The notes under the pieces were generated by a model. It worked only from the letters and a program-made list of their open reading frames with translations. It made no database searches and was not told where the DNA came from. This document shows, piece after piece, positions 46,400-58,629 of a stretch of 64,000 bases of DNA; position 1 is the stretch's first letter, and each line of letters begins with the position of its first letter. The stretch spans positions 8,618,001 to 8,682,000 of the forward strand of contig OX485803.1 of the NCBI GenBank assembly GCA_950295325.1, in the 5' to 3' direction. The stretch comes from Polytrichum commune. Its lineage: Eukaryota > Streptophyta > Polytrichopsida > Polytrichales > Polytrichaceae. The position numbers were made by a program, and so were the translations under genes.

Positions 46400-47573
46400 C
46401 AGCGCCTCAATGACATGGAGCCTCACCATACTAGACTAAGGTCGTCTTTGACCCCGATTTAGAAGGAAGTGAATTTGGCTTTAGAAAGCAATCACCGAGC
46501 TCTGCAACAAATGTTTCTCAACATTTGTAACAAAGTCAAACCACAATGTGCAGACAGGGGGAAATTAACCCCTTGATTAACCATTTTTTGAGCATTTTTC
46601 ACCCTCGGTCTCCTAGGTTGGTGTCAATGAAACTTTACCCTTGTGGACCCGGGATTTGCTCTGCTCAGAATCTGCTACTATGGATTATTGCTTCTGTCTC
46701 ACACTCATTCCTGATCCATAAAAGACACAAACAAAAACAAAGGAAACCAAAAATCATTTATTGTGGGACCGGCCCATGCTGTTTTCGGTCAGCATTGTAT
46801 TGTGTAAAGCATTGCATTCAACTGTTGGAATTGCTTGAGGATTTTGGGGCATCGTGTTAAAGGTGGGTGGGTCTTAATTGGTTACTTTTTCCAAGTAGCC
46901 CACTTCTCCCCTGGGATATGAAACACACGACCAAGATAGTATGAGATGGTTAGCGAATTGAAATCAAGGCCATAACCACATTCCTCGTAATTTTCGGAGC
47001 TCGTATGAATATTTTATGCATCATCGAAGTGAAGAATCTTGTGATCACTAAGTGGTCATGTAGGTCCCGTTCCCCCCTCCCTCTGTCCCCCGTCTTGCAG
47101 ACTATTGAGCTTGGAATGGTTAGCATATTCTGAGCACATTCTCCAATCTGTTTAAAACTTGTGTTTGTAGATCAACGCCTATTCGACTATAGGTGTCCAC
47201 GTTATTGTTGTGCTGGATTTAGGCACGTCTACCTTAGCTATCGACAAGTGACTACCTACGTTATGCATTGTGACCCGTGACTCAACCATAAGTATCCAAA
47301 TTGGAATGCTTGATGCAAAAACTCACATGAAGAGTCCATGAGTTTCGCATTTCCTCTAGCTTTGATGTCAATCTACTGAAGACCGAAATTATGGTCTTCA
47401 GCTAAAACAAGAGGGAACTCAATTGAAAAGGAGATTTCTCGGGTTATGCCCAATAGAGCGGATGAATAAATGCCTTCATGTTGATTCCAACTCACATGGT
47501 TATTTTGACTCATTAAATAAGAGGTGGTGAATTGCAAGTATGAAAGCTTCAATGGCCACCTTGAGGAACGAAG
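46400..47573. other. Intergenic stretch, no gene recognised
   Basis: The frame at 46546-46860 has no recognisable motif. No repeats noted. Confidence 0.4.
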
Positions 47574-48562
47574 CACTACATCGTTTTTGGTACTTAGGGG
47601 CGGTTTACACTATGGACCATGAAGTCGTCCCACGTAAGAGGCCTATTTTGCGTGGGACGACTTCATGGGACGACTTCCATGGTCCGAGTTACTAAAATAT
47701 TAGTTTTCATGGTTCATGGGCCCTTCACTAGGTGTAAACCGAATGTGGACCATGAAGAATGACCATGCACCAAAAAGGCTTAAAATGGCATTTTTCTGAC
47801 ATGGGCCCTTGCTCTTTTTCCCGGACCACCTCTTTTGCTTGTCCCAACGGAAAACCCGTTGGACCATGGCAGTGGATAGAGTAGGCTTAAAAAATAATAT
47901 TTTGTGGACCTCAACCTCCGTGGTCACTCTGCCATTTTTTCCTTGGTGTAAACCCAAGTCGTCCCGGGACGACTTCAACGTCCAATCACATCGCTTAGAC
48001 GGCCGTGGGACGACTTCATGGTCCATAGTGTAAACCGCCCCTTAGTGTCACATGCATAATAGTGTCACTTTACCTTGTTTTGAGGCATATGGTAGGTTAC
48101 ACCAGTGATCAACAACTTCAACATTAGTGTCACCTCATAACACTAGGTGTTCATGTGCTCTTACTAATACCTTGACATGAGTATGCTCAATGGTGTTATG
48201 AGGTGTATGCCTATGTTGCACAATGGTCTATGAATTGATTAAAGCGTACACAAATGACACTTGACATCAATATGTTCAAGAATATCTTCGTCTTCATGCT
48301 AAAATGTAAACACATGTCACTTGCCATTAGCATGCTCAAAGATATCCTCCCCTTGCACACTAAAACGTTAAATTATTTCAAGTATCGCAATGTGCTATGC
48401 TAAATGTCATAATGTAAATATTTTGCACTTAAAATTTTGATTTATGTTGATAAATGGTATCATATTGGCAATTAGTGGACGTGACACTTTGAGACATGTA
48501 AGCATCTAGTTTGGCCCTTTGCAATGGTGTACGTGACACTAAATACCATAAGGGATGTAGTG
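47574..48562 (+). mobile_element. Inverted-repeat element with CACTACA ends, interrupted by a MITE
   Basis: The left end CACTACATCGTTTTTGGTAC and the right end, read on the complement, CACTACATCCCTTATGGTAT are inverted repeats. CACTACA termini, and many internal GTGTCAC/GTGACAC words near both ends, suggest a non-autonomous CACTA-superfamily element. I could not find a 3-bp target duplication, so this assignment is tentative. A 445-bp MITE sits 22 bases inside the left end; without it the element is about 544 bp. Confidence 0.6.
47597..48041. mobile_element. PIF/Harbinger-type MITE with identical 38-bp terminal repeats
   Basis: The ends GGGGCGGTTTACACTATGG, continuing ACCATGAAGTCGTCCCACG, are identical on both sides over 38 bases. 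They are flanked by TTA at 47594-47596 and 48042-48044. Identity of the ends implies recent movement. GTCGTCCC and its complement GGGACGAC recur several times internally, mostly near the ends, as expected of transposase-binding subterminal repeats. At 445 bp it has no transposase. Confidence 0.9.
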
Positions 48563-51500
48563 GGAGTTATACATTGGAAAATCAAATCTCATTCATTCCA
48601 AGTTTTGGTGCTTCCAACTTCTGAATATGATGTAGAAATTTGGGGGTGGGGATTTGAAAATATCACTTAAAGGTTTTTGAGCACTTACAATAGCATGAAA
48701 ATACATATGATGACTCACATCAAAATGCAATATTTGACATCCTACCAATTATAGAGTAGGGAGGACTTCCCATGGAATTCTATGCACTTAACCTTTTATA
48801 GGTTTCCAACAATGTCTAGCCCATCTAACCTCCTATTGGTTAGCTAGTCAAGCATCCTCACTTTCTCAACACTTGGTTGAACATAGATTTAACACTTGGC
48901 AACAAAAACAACAATCATTTGGAAGGCACCATGAGGCCTACCACAATGGGAAACTCATGACATCCTAATACCTCCAAACTTTACATTTGAATCTCTCAAG
49001 CAAGCCTTTCTACCTCAAGAATGGAATATTCTCATGATACGGAAAAGAAACTTCTTCTCTTCTAATGTGGTTGTAACTGCGGAAAACTTTATATGGAATG
49101 TCCCCTCCACAAGTCCAATAGAGATAGGTATGCTACCCTATTTCAAAATGTTGCGCTACGTAGTGCCAAATCTTTGTACCAATTGGATCATCAAACTAAC
49201 ACTAGTTGTTCTCCCAATGAGGCCCCTGCACTCTGTTACCTTAGGGAATGTCCCTACCTTGATGTACCATTAGTCCCATAATTCCTTTTGGCTTTTAGGA
49301 TTCTAGAATAAATTTCATTTCATTTCATTCCAATTTACCATTATATCCCCTTTCAAATTTTGTGAACATGTTGCTATTGTACTAATGTGAATGCACACAA
49401 TTGGGACAACAATCTATTACATTTCTTTCAAAAATATATAAGAGCACATAATTTCCAAATATAGAAACCCAAGATGACCTTGGAAGCCTTTTTATGAATA
49501 TCAAAACATTGACAATTGTTATTGGCATCTAATAAATCAATGCCAATTCCAACCATGTAGATGTTTAGATTTTGTGGTCGAGGAGTACTTCAAACATATT
49601 CAAATGTCCAAGTATCTTCATATAGGATAATTTAGGGTTTATGTGATGAGGTAAGGGTGACTTAAACCCAAGCCCTTAACCTGGATCCCATAGGAACTCC
49701 AAGGTTAACCCGCCTAAGGCCAAAATAATACTCTAATGGGTGATCTTCCTAGCAATTGAATTCCGGGGCACCCTATAGTGGGGATATCCATGTGCTAGAT
49801 ATTTTAAACCAACCATGTTGGGGAACATAGGGCCAACCCTTGGAGGAGATAGGTGCATGCCGGCTTGTTCATGCCCTTCAAGTGTTCACCTTTGAAAGGA
49901 GGTACTAATTGTACATGGCCCTCTAATTCTTGTAATGCCCGCTTTAGGATTACATATAGACTTAGATCAACTCGAAAATGAAGCAACACCATAAATCACA
50001 TTAGTGGTGACATTAGAGTCTTTCTTTCTTTCTTTCTTTCTATATGATGAGGTGTACAAAGAATTTAACATTTAAAAAATTGTTTCACCCTGATCTCTAT
50101 CCAAGTCTTTTTTGGGTCTATTGAGTTTAGTACTACACCATTACTTAAGACATACTATATGCAGCTTCCAACTCCCACACATGGCACATATTGAGTTTTT
50201 GAGGGCCTTTTTACGGAAATTGGACATTGTTGGAACATTTTCCAATCTTTTGATGCATGTACTTGTGAAAATAAAAATACAAATCCCAACAACATATGTG
50301 ACATAAAGAATATAATGAAACTCCAAAAAAGCATTGGTGGATAGATTCCATAATATGAGTGAGATATGATCCCCAACAATTAACACCAATTGGTTCTTTT
50401 TTTGTGGGGGGAGGGGGACAACGGGACGGCAAACACACTAAATTCCTCAACCACTGGAATATGAAAATAAAAATAAAAATTCGGAGGTTTAAGAATAGCT
50501 ATGGATCAAGAAGTTGTTTCCCCCACACCTTTCAAAAGTAAAAGCACACAACATACTAGAAATTGAGAGTCTTTAGATAAAAGGTGCCCATCCGAACCCT
50601 CAAAAAACACTTGCATTTTGTTGACTACGGTTTGTTGAGCATTTAAGAAATAAGGTTCATGTTCCTCATGTACATGAGACGTAGTGCCTGACAAATACAA
50701 AGATTGGGAATGGGCATGCACTCTTATAACCACGAGGACTACATAGCCCTAAGCAACCATGGTTTGATTCTAACAAGGAGATTTATAGAGGACCAACACA
50801 ATACTACATTGACCATTTAGAAAGGCCCGAGGCTAGATGTCTTGATGTTTGAAGTTTGCCCCCACCAATCTTACCGAGGTGTAGATGGTATCTAATAAAA
50901 ACATGCCCCCACTACAAGAAAGGATGGGGGTCTCAACAAGCCACTTAAGAACATTAATTCCCAATACAATCCAAACAAGATTATGGGGTGTGAGAGTATG
51001 TTAACGAAAAACTGGTGTACATATTATACATATGATATTGACTCGAGATATTAGGAAATAGTGAGTGGAAGGACTATGGTCAAATTAAAAGAGATATGTG
51101 TGTGCTGAAATCCACATGTGGTTATTGAAAGTTATATAGGCTAAAAGTTCTAAACACACACACTCTCTCTTTCAGCCTTTCAAAAACTTAGATTCCACAC
51201 CTGAAATTGTAAAAGCTTCAACTCTATGAAGAACAAGTAGATCTATTGTTTGTTGGGGTGATTCCTACACTACAAGACCATTGACTGATAATTTTGAGAA
51301 ATTGACAGAGCACTTAGGGCATTTGTACTGGGTGGCCAAACTTCTAATTTCTATCTGGATTCTCATTTTGATGAATTTGAGTGGTTTGCTTAAGAGTATG
51401 AATATATTTCTTGTAGTATCAGAACTTTGTGAGATTGTTGGATTGCTCCGAATCGTATTACATTGCGAAATGAATAGAGCTTTTGATTGCTGTGAACCAC

Positions 51501-51865
51501 TTCTACTATTAGTCGGTTGTCTGGTGCTTGCGAATTGTAATTGCATCTATGATGACTGAACTGGGTTGCTAATCTCCCACCCAATTGGAGTAATTAGTCT
51601 CATAAAAAGATTGGGCCCTTAGGCCATCAGAGATTAAATCCTTGGCCTTGAATGTTAGTAAATGTGATAACATAGTGATGTTGCTGACATTTCCATTTTG
51701 ACTCTGGTCTCTCGAGGAGCAAATCGATAATGAGAATCTGGAACTGTTGTAATGATGAGAGGATGAGATTGAATTATTTGTCTTTGTGAAATCAATTAGG
51801 GATCAGGGTAGGCCATAGTCTTGCCCTTCAATGATATGCTTACTAACCTTTGAGATGTTTATTGT
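48563..51865. other. Intergenic stretch, no gene recognised
   Basis: A TTTC run lies at 50021-50040. CACTACAAGAAAG at 50910-50922 resembles a CACTA-element end, but no partner was found. Open frames lack motifs. Confidence 0.4.
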
Positions 51866-51867
51866 TA

Positions 51868-52363
51868 GCCCTGCCACACCGAGTGTGGTTGGGTCAGCCA
51901 GCCGGTGGCCTTGGTCAGGGAGGCAACGAGCAAGGACGGTTCGGTTTGGCACAACACCAACCACTGCTCTAGCGACAAAATGGGGTTGTGATTGGGAGTT
52001 GGTTGCATGTCCGCTTGCATATTATTGATAGCCATACTCTAAACTATTCTCACTTAAAATTCATGTAAACCGGATTGTTTGTGTTGAACTATAAAGAAAG
52101 GTCACTAAACAACTTCGTCATGCCTCGTAGCTTCATGTTGCAAATGAAATAAAGCTTGTGCCAGCGACTTGCCCGACTGGAGGCAGCGGACAAATGCTCT
52201 AGTTGGTTAGTTGGTTACAAGGGGGTGCCTTGCAGCTAGCCAATCAGAGTACATGCGGGGCTTTGTCCCCAACTCCATGGCTGGCCGCCACCGCCTGTTG
52301 TGGGGGGCTCCAAACCGGGGGGATTGGCTGGCTAAGATGCTAGTCCCCCCGGTGTGGCAAGGC
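51868..52363. mobile_element. GC-rich inverted-repeat element of about 500 bp
   Basis: The ends GCCCTGCCACACCG and, on the complement, GCCTTGCCACACCG match, followed a little further in by CAGCCAGCC and TAGCCAGCC. The interior is clearly richer in G and C than its surroundings. The shape suits a hAT- or MULE-type non-autonomous element, but the flanks show only a weak resemblance, so the superfamily is open. Confidence 0.65.
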
Positions 52364-52940
52364 TTTATGTAACTATGCTTGGTTGATTTAAAAGCAAGAT
52401 CAGAGTGCCCTTCGTCTGTTTGTGAATGTGGATGTAAATCTTATACATTCATATGAACAATATTAAGACTTGAGAAAGAATGGGGACTTAGGATTGTGCA
52501 TAGACGTGTTCTGGAGATGAAATTTTGATTGAGAGTTGTTATTGGGAAGAGGGGTAGCAAGCACTTAGTGATTGCAGGGTGCAACACTAACTTTTTATGG
52601 ACGAGTAACTCTGCAATTTGCAATAGCTTGTCAAAGTGATTTGTGAAATTTATCTTGGTAATTCGGATGAAGATAAGTGATCGAATGTTAGTGATGATAG
52701 CCAAGACCATTATCTAGAGACTTGTGAGTAGGAAGCCCAAGGCTTCCTCCCTTTTATTTTTTGGTGGTACGAAGGATGTGAAGGGTTTTCTTACATATTA
52801 TGGACCTCAATGGGAATGAAGAAAGCTAAGGGGGTCAATGTTCACAAAATAAAGAATTGTATCCCAATCTATTGTTTTACCATGCGGATATCTATCAACT
52901 TTAAACACAAATGAGGTAACCAGACATTGTCTGACAAAAA
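52364..52940. other. Intergenic stretch, no gene recognised
   Basis: The minus-strand frame 52441-52710 has no recognisable motif. Confidence 0.35.
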
Positions 52941-52944
52941 AATT

Positions 52945-53420
52945 AAACTAAGAATTAAACAAGGAAGACTTGAAACCTTGAAAGGGTGATTGTACTTCAT
53001 TTTCAAGTTACACTAAAAAGGATAATTAACACAAGATTATTCACCACACCAAAGTGCCCTTGGCTTTGGTAAAGAGACAAAAATGGGATACTCATTGCAA
53101 GATTATTGACAATGGTTGTGCTTATGCTTGGGCTTTGCATTAGGTTCGAGTCAAATGAACTCACTACTAGACTATCACATGGGTAAATAGTATGAGATTG
53201 AGTGATTGTCACATGTTTTGTGATGGAGAGAATTTTACACCCTTATCCTTGAATGAATGAATTGTCAACCCAAAATCCTAAATAACCTAAAGCAAATTTA
53301 AAATTACCCTCATAAAGCTTATTTGAGACACCTAGATGATATAAAGATCACCTTTTTAAGTCTTCCCTTGCTTTCTCCTTGGATTGGTCTCATTTAAAAT
53401 TTGAATGTAACAAATGTAAG
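52945..53420 (-). repeat. Old dispersed repeat, uninterrupted inverted copy
   Basis: Read on the minus strand it matches pieces at 30046-30160, 31785-31972 and 32946-33095. It therefore shows what the 30-33 kb copy looked like before the hAT element, the solo LTR and a further 1.6-kb block entered. No coding capacity. Confidence 0.7.
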
Positions 53421-53595
53421 GTTTAAGGTTTGAAAAGTATTTGATTAAATAAATAAATAAACATCGAAACATGTTAACTCTCGACATGTTTAGATGATTG
53501 TTCTCTCTTACACTGATCATCTTATACCGAGGTTGAAAGTAAAAGTACTCCCTACCTTCCGGGAGTGCTTACCATATATGAATACTTGTGTGTGT

Positions 53596-53889
53596 TCACC
53601 AGAAACACTAGAAGCCAAAGCTAACAAATACAAACCACTAATAGCAAGCATTGTTGCTAGAGGCTAGAAAATTGACCCGCTCATTGTTATTACAGCAGGC
53701 GCCAGAGCCGCAACACACATCCCATCAATGAAACTACTTGAAGACAAATTTAAACTACCTATGCCATCCATTCGAAATGCCTTTAAAAACATCAATAACA
53801 TTGCCATACAATACGCCATGTCCATCCTCCTCCACAGAAGAAGACTAGAAAATCACCAACCTCTACCTCAAATACAAGACCCCCCCTAG
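53596..53889 (+). pseudogene. C-terminal fragment of the same non-LTR retrotransposon family
   Basis: One frame runs SPETLEAKANKYKPLIASIV, an in-frame TAG, then KIDPLIVITAGARAATHIPS, MKLLEDKFKLPMPSIRNAFK, NINNIAIQYAMSILLHRRRL and ENHQPLP. This aligns with the tail of the element at 22.7-24.65 kb (NPLITI..VRGAIHKHS..IKYLAYLVLNKRKLD). The same A/C-rich sense strand is seen. Only about 97 codons survive; the single stop makes it better preserved than the larger copy in this part. Confidence 0.65.
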
Positions 53890-54750
53890 CTAAACCAAAA
53901 AGTTATATGTGGAAAACGCCCTCTCCACACAACAATTAGTTCATGGCATGACGTCTAAACTCCGCACAAAACAAGCCCTACATTAATTAACCCGTATTTG
54001 TATTGGTTTCTATCTGTTACTGGTTACTTGTGACTATAGTGTCTACTCTCGAAAGGGGGAAGTAGTTCTTTACTTCTATTCCTATGTCTACAGAACATAG
54101 GTCTAGGGGTGGAAGGAATAGACACTTCATTCACGTCGGTCCCCTACCGGAGACCGAAGTTTCTCCTCCTCCTCTACTTGTGTGTGTGTGTGTGGAAGGG
54201 GAGGGAGGGGGGGGGGGGGGGAAGATGGGTCAACCTGTGTTTGTTTGCTATCCAATTTTTGTTAGGGACATGATGTATTTTATGAGAATTGGGTATATAC
54301 TTCATCGCTTTTTTTAATAATCTCTTGTGCCGATATGTGTAGTTGTTCATTCCAATGCCGTTAATGATGAGTGTATTTGCCCCTCTCGCGCCCATTGGAG
54401 TACTAGTTCATCAATTATTAGTAGGCTGTACTCGTGATATTTGCAGTCCTTTGAGCACGAGAATGCTCTAACTTAACCACTCGAACAATCAGTTGTTCAA
54501 GAACAAAGATTCAGCCCCACGAAACCCCTTGTTAATTAATTAGGTGGCACTTGGAAGATGTGCCTCTTGTCAATAACTTCCACAAACGCCAATCATGAGG
54601 ACAAAAGCTCATACTCCCGAAGGCTTATCCAAACCGCCGACTGCGGGAGCTTAGAAAAGCCTGCTCCAAAAGAGTCGTAAGCATGTGGGAGCACGAAAAC
54701 TTCGTCATAGCTACAATGTATGCTTCCGTAGTATGACAATGTCTTAGTGG
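53890..54750. other. Intergenic stretch with GT and G runs
   Basis: GT repeats at 54179-54195 and fifteen G residues at 54207-54221. No gene recognised. Confidence 0.4.
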
Positions 54751-54751
54751 A

Positions 54752-55110
54752 CCAAATTGGTATACACTACCACGAGGCTAGTGGAGAGTTGTGGTCGAGA
54801 ACCTTTCGCATGGATCCGCCCTATCCTTTTGTGTCCAAAGTGGATAATGGTGAGCTGGCTATGAAAGTTTAGGGGGAGAAAAGGTATGGGAGGATGTGAT
54901 TTGAAGAACCCCACCATCGTTATTAAACACTAGGTATAGATCATTGCACCAAGTTGGTATGCGCTCTAGGGTTAGTTGCGGGTTGTGGTGGAGAACCTTT
55001 GGCACAAAATCTACGTGTCTCAAGTGGATAGCGGTGACCTGGTTGTGTTTTAGGGTGAGGAAAGGTATGGGAGAATGTGATCTTATGAACCCCACAGTTG
55101 TTGTTGTTGG
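54752..55110. repeat. Tandem duplication of about 181 bp
   Basis: AAGGTATGGGAG(G/A)ATGTGAT occurs at 54881 and 55062. Upstream, TTGGTATACACTACC...GAGAACCTTT(C/G)GCA has matching partners at the same 181-bp spacing. Two diverged copies; no open frame of interest. Confidence 0.75.
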
Positions 55111-56620
55111 ACAACTTGTTGTAAATGAAACACCTGTCCACCACAGAGTCTACAAACTCTTGGAGAATTTCTCACAAAATGCCATCAAATACTCAACCCG
55201 GATCATGCTGAACAAAAAGAAAGAAAGACAAATTATGCATTGGTTCCTGTGTATTAGACTTACTCATATAATATAGATTGGTTACCTTATCACACCATCT
55301 ACGTGCCACAAGTAGACATTAAGCTAACCTTGCGCCCCCATGGCCACGCGATCATCGGTAGGGACTGGTGAATGGACATCTAATGTTAATTGAAAGAAGA
55401 AAAAATAAATTGACGTTCCATTTTCTTCTTCTTCTTCTTTTGCTTATGTTGAATAATAGGTATACATCATCACAAGAAAGCATTCAATATGATTTTGACT
55501 AATGCATTGTATTTTTGTTTACGACGATGGTAACATATGTGAAACTATTAGATGATTATGGGTGGCTTGGAGTTTGTGAAGTCCATGTAAACTCATCCAT
55601 TGTGGATGAAGGGGCTCGACTAAAAACAAGTTTTGTGCATGTTGAGAATCCAATCATTCCAACTAAACATCAAAAGATTGATTCATGATTTTTGATGTCA
55701 ATTCTGGAGTCAGATAAGCAAAATTCAATAATAAAAATCAGTTCATATAAATAATTTTGTTGCATTTGTACCTTCCTACCTCATTGCATTTCAATGTAAT
55801 GAATGAGATTATGTGGACACCACAAATTCATGTCTATGGTACCATGGTTTTTTGTTTGCCAAGTGACCAACTGGATATGATTGAAGTGTAACCAAAACAA
55901 TCAATTATGATGGGTGTGTATATGATATAGCAACAACCCCTTCATTCTCAACGTCTTGTCACATAACACGAATCCTCTTATATTCCTTGTGAACCAAATG
56001 TTGCAAGACTGGTAGTCAAAAACTTTACAGAGCATTTAGTGGCACAACACATTACGTGATATGGACTCTCTAACAAAATCTAAAACTCCAAATTGCATGT
56101 CTAATAAATTTTAAGACACTTCATGTGTGAAATGTCCAATTCACGTGTGAGAGATCACGTTTGAACATTAGAGCCATTTGTTTAGAAAAAGAAACTTGTC
56201 TTTATTTTTGGTTAAATTGATGAGAATTTATTCATCACTTGTCCGATATGATAGAAACATGTGTTCATGAGGTTAAATGAGGATGTTTTGGACCAACCTA
56301 ATTTCTTTGGAACGGACACCAACATGGTAGGTATCAAATTGAACGGAAAGCTCCTATTGTAGAGTCACATGATTCGTCCAAGCAAAGCACCTTCCGATAG
56401 CACCAAATCTCAACAAACCGAAACTTAAGAGCCATTTGCGTTTCAACATATTTGAGCTTAATCCCAAGTTTACAATTTGACTCCTATGCGTCATCTTCAT
56501 ATGGTTGGTGCCACTCCAAACATTAAGACAAAATTTGTTGCTTTAATCTCTTTGCCCAAAAAGATATTCCTACATCTAGCGTGTCCAATATGACAAAGGA
56601 TGGTACGTCTAATTGAGGAT
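55111..56620. other. Intergenic stretch, no gene recognised
   Basis: A TTC run lies near 55425-55438. No motif-bearing frame. Confidence 0.4.
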
Positions 56621-56624
56621 TCTA

Positions 56625-56780
56625 ATGTTACTAAGATGTAAGTAAGCACACTAATGCCAAGTGTTGTGAGGCCAGACTAATGGTCAAGTTGTTGGACATC
56701 CATCTAACCTAACATAAACCTCATACTTGGGTAAGTGACATTATGAAACATGTGACACTACATACCATAAACAATGCACT
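56625..56780 (-). repeat. Fragment of the TTTAGTGTCA family, inverted
   Basis: ATGTGACACTACATACCATA and GTAAGCACACTAATGCCAAG match, on the complement, the left-hand parts of the copies at 47.6 and 57.6 kb. Confidence 0.6.
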
Positions 56781-56957
56781 AAGCTGAAGTTAAAAGGAAT
56801 AAGCAACAAACCTATAAGGTGCAAGTGTTAACCACACCCCAAAAGGTAGGTGTTGGGAAACAATTTCGTCTCAAGCCTGCAAGATAAAGTCTTCCCATGG
56901 GCAAGCGAAACCTTGGAAAGTGTAACTTAAAGCACCCACCGAAAAGGATCCACGTGA

Positions 56958-57130
56958 CACTACTAGCATATGAGTCCTACGCAATCGTCCCACGTCAACA
57001 ACAAAAAAGAAAAGAAAAAACATACAAATCTACCACTCAATGCTAGATTTGCAAACTTTCTAGTTACATAAGACAAGTTCCCAGTGACGTAGGTCAGTTG
57101 CCTAGGACTCATGCGCTTGTAGAGTGAGTC
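56958..57130 (+). repeat. Dispersed repeat, copy 2 (copy 1 at 35545-35710)
   Basis: GAGTCCTACGCAATCGTCC and GACTCATGCGCTTGTAG correspond to the copy 1 words. About 170 bp, non-coding. Confidence 0.65.
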
Positions 57131-57632
57131 GTTACTCATTTTAGTTGGCCAAACATAACACATATCGGTTACTCCGACAATCACGTAGTTTTAACTTTAC
57201 CTCCGGGTCGGTTGCTAGCTGCTTGACTCTCCTATTCTTAGGGTAAAAAGGAGGTATGTTATGGGTAGGGCTCGCTCTTTGAATTGATGTGGCTGGAGAG
57301 GGCCAAGTACATAAGAGTTTATTTTACCTCAATGGTTGTTGTACTGTTGATTACTACCTTTACAAATATCGTTCAATTTGTGCAAGGAAAAAAATAACAT
57401 AAACAATGGACATGAGGAGACAAAGTACATAAGTTACTGCTTGTGGCTGGGCTGTGCTTAGTGTTTCAGTTGGCCCATATACTTCAGTTGTCCCAATAAC
57501 GCCTGCCTCTCATTAGACTTGGTCACGCCCCACATTCCCACTGTTCATCGTCTCCCACATGCGACTCCGTTTTTTTTTTTTTTTTTTTAAATCTCCAACA
57601 AAAATCTCGTGCTAATCTTTGTGTTGTAGACA

Positions 57633-58625
57633 GCTACACTGGTTTATGGTGTTTTAGGGCCACTTCTTCACACATGGGGCTGAGGGCCCGTGACCAGCGT
57701 TGCACTTCAAGCATTCTCGTTGGTGGAAAAGGCGGGGCCGGTCCAAGTTCGCGTCACACTACGCTTGAGGGACGAACGGAGTAAGTGATTGCAAGATGGA
57801 TGTAAAGTTTACATGGGTGGATTCTTACATGACATCAAATGGATTATGGTTCATGGTCACTTGGAAAATTTCTCAAAACCGCTTCTTGGAGGTAGGCCGA
57901 ACACAAAACCGAGAGACCACGGCACTTTGAAATCTCACAACTATTGATTCATTATATTGCATCATATGTGAGACCCATGTATGAGTAGAAATTCATTGAA
58001 ATAGCATTTGGTTGGGGACCCGATCACATATGACTTCACATTACACTTGAGGGCCGATGATCACACTACATGATTTCGAAAGTGTCTTGGGATGGCCTTT
58101 GAACACTTCTTTTGGGCTCTCACATTTTCATGGTCGCGGCTCTTGGCTCACATGTGAAGCGGCCCTTAGTGTCACTTACCCTATTTTGATGCGTATGCTA
58201 GGTTCCACTGATGATTGACAATTTCACCAGAAGTGTCACCTCGTGACACTTGGCGTTGAAGCGCACTTACTAATATCTTGACATGAGTATGTTCAATAGT
58301 GTTATGAGTTGCATGCCTATGTTATACAATGGTCTACAAGTTAACTGAAGTGTACCAAAATGATGCTTGCCATTAGTATATTCAAGAATATCTCCCTCTT
58401 GCATACTAAAATGTAAATAAATGACACTTGCCATTAGTATGCTCAAAAATAGCTTCCCCTTGCATACTCAAACTCAAGACTACCAACTAAAGTATCCCAA
58501 TGTGTGTTGATGAATGAAATGATAGTGGCAATTAGGGGACATGGCACTTCGAGACCTCCAGGCATCTAGTTGAGGCCCTCCGCACATAGTGCCCATGACA
58601 CTAAATACCATAAATGGTGTACACT
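57633..58625 (+). mobile_element. TTTAGTGTCA-family element, copy at 57.6 kb, interrupted by a MITE
   Basis: The left end TACACTGGTTTATGGTGTTT and the right end ...CACTAAATACCATAAATGG-TGTACA are inverted repeats. The interior (58169-58600) is homologous to 48045-48540. A PIF/Harbinger-type MITE is inserted about 20 bases inside its left end, almost the same position as in the copy at 47.6 kb but by a different MITE family. Confidence 0.6.
57657..58165. mobile_element. PIF/Harbinger-type MITE, GGGCCACTTC family, copy B
   Basis: Flanked by TTA at 57654-57656 and 58166-58168. The ends GGGCCACTTCTTCACACATG and, on the complement, GGGCCGCTTCACATGTGAG are related, and the interior matches copy A at 37885-38382 throughout. 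No transposase frame. Confidence 0.85.
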
Positions 58626-58629
58626 GATG

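Noticed and set aside
50910-50922. CACTACAAGAAAG as a CACTA terminus
   Set aside because: It matches the classic CACTA end, but no inverted partner or 3-bp duplication was found within several kilobases; a 13-base match alone is weak.
53144-53165. GGTTCGAGTC resembling a tRNA T-arm
   Set aside because: No cloverleaf or A-box at the right distance; the stretch belongs to the dispersed repeat.
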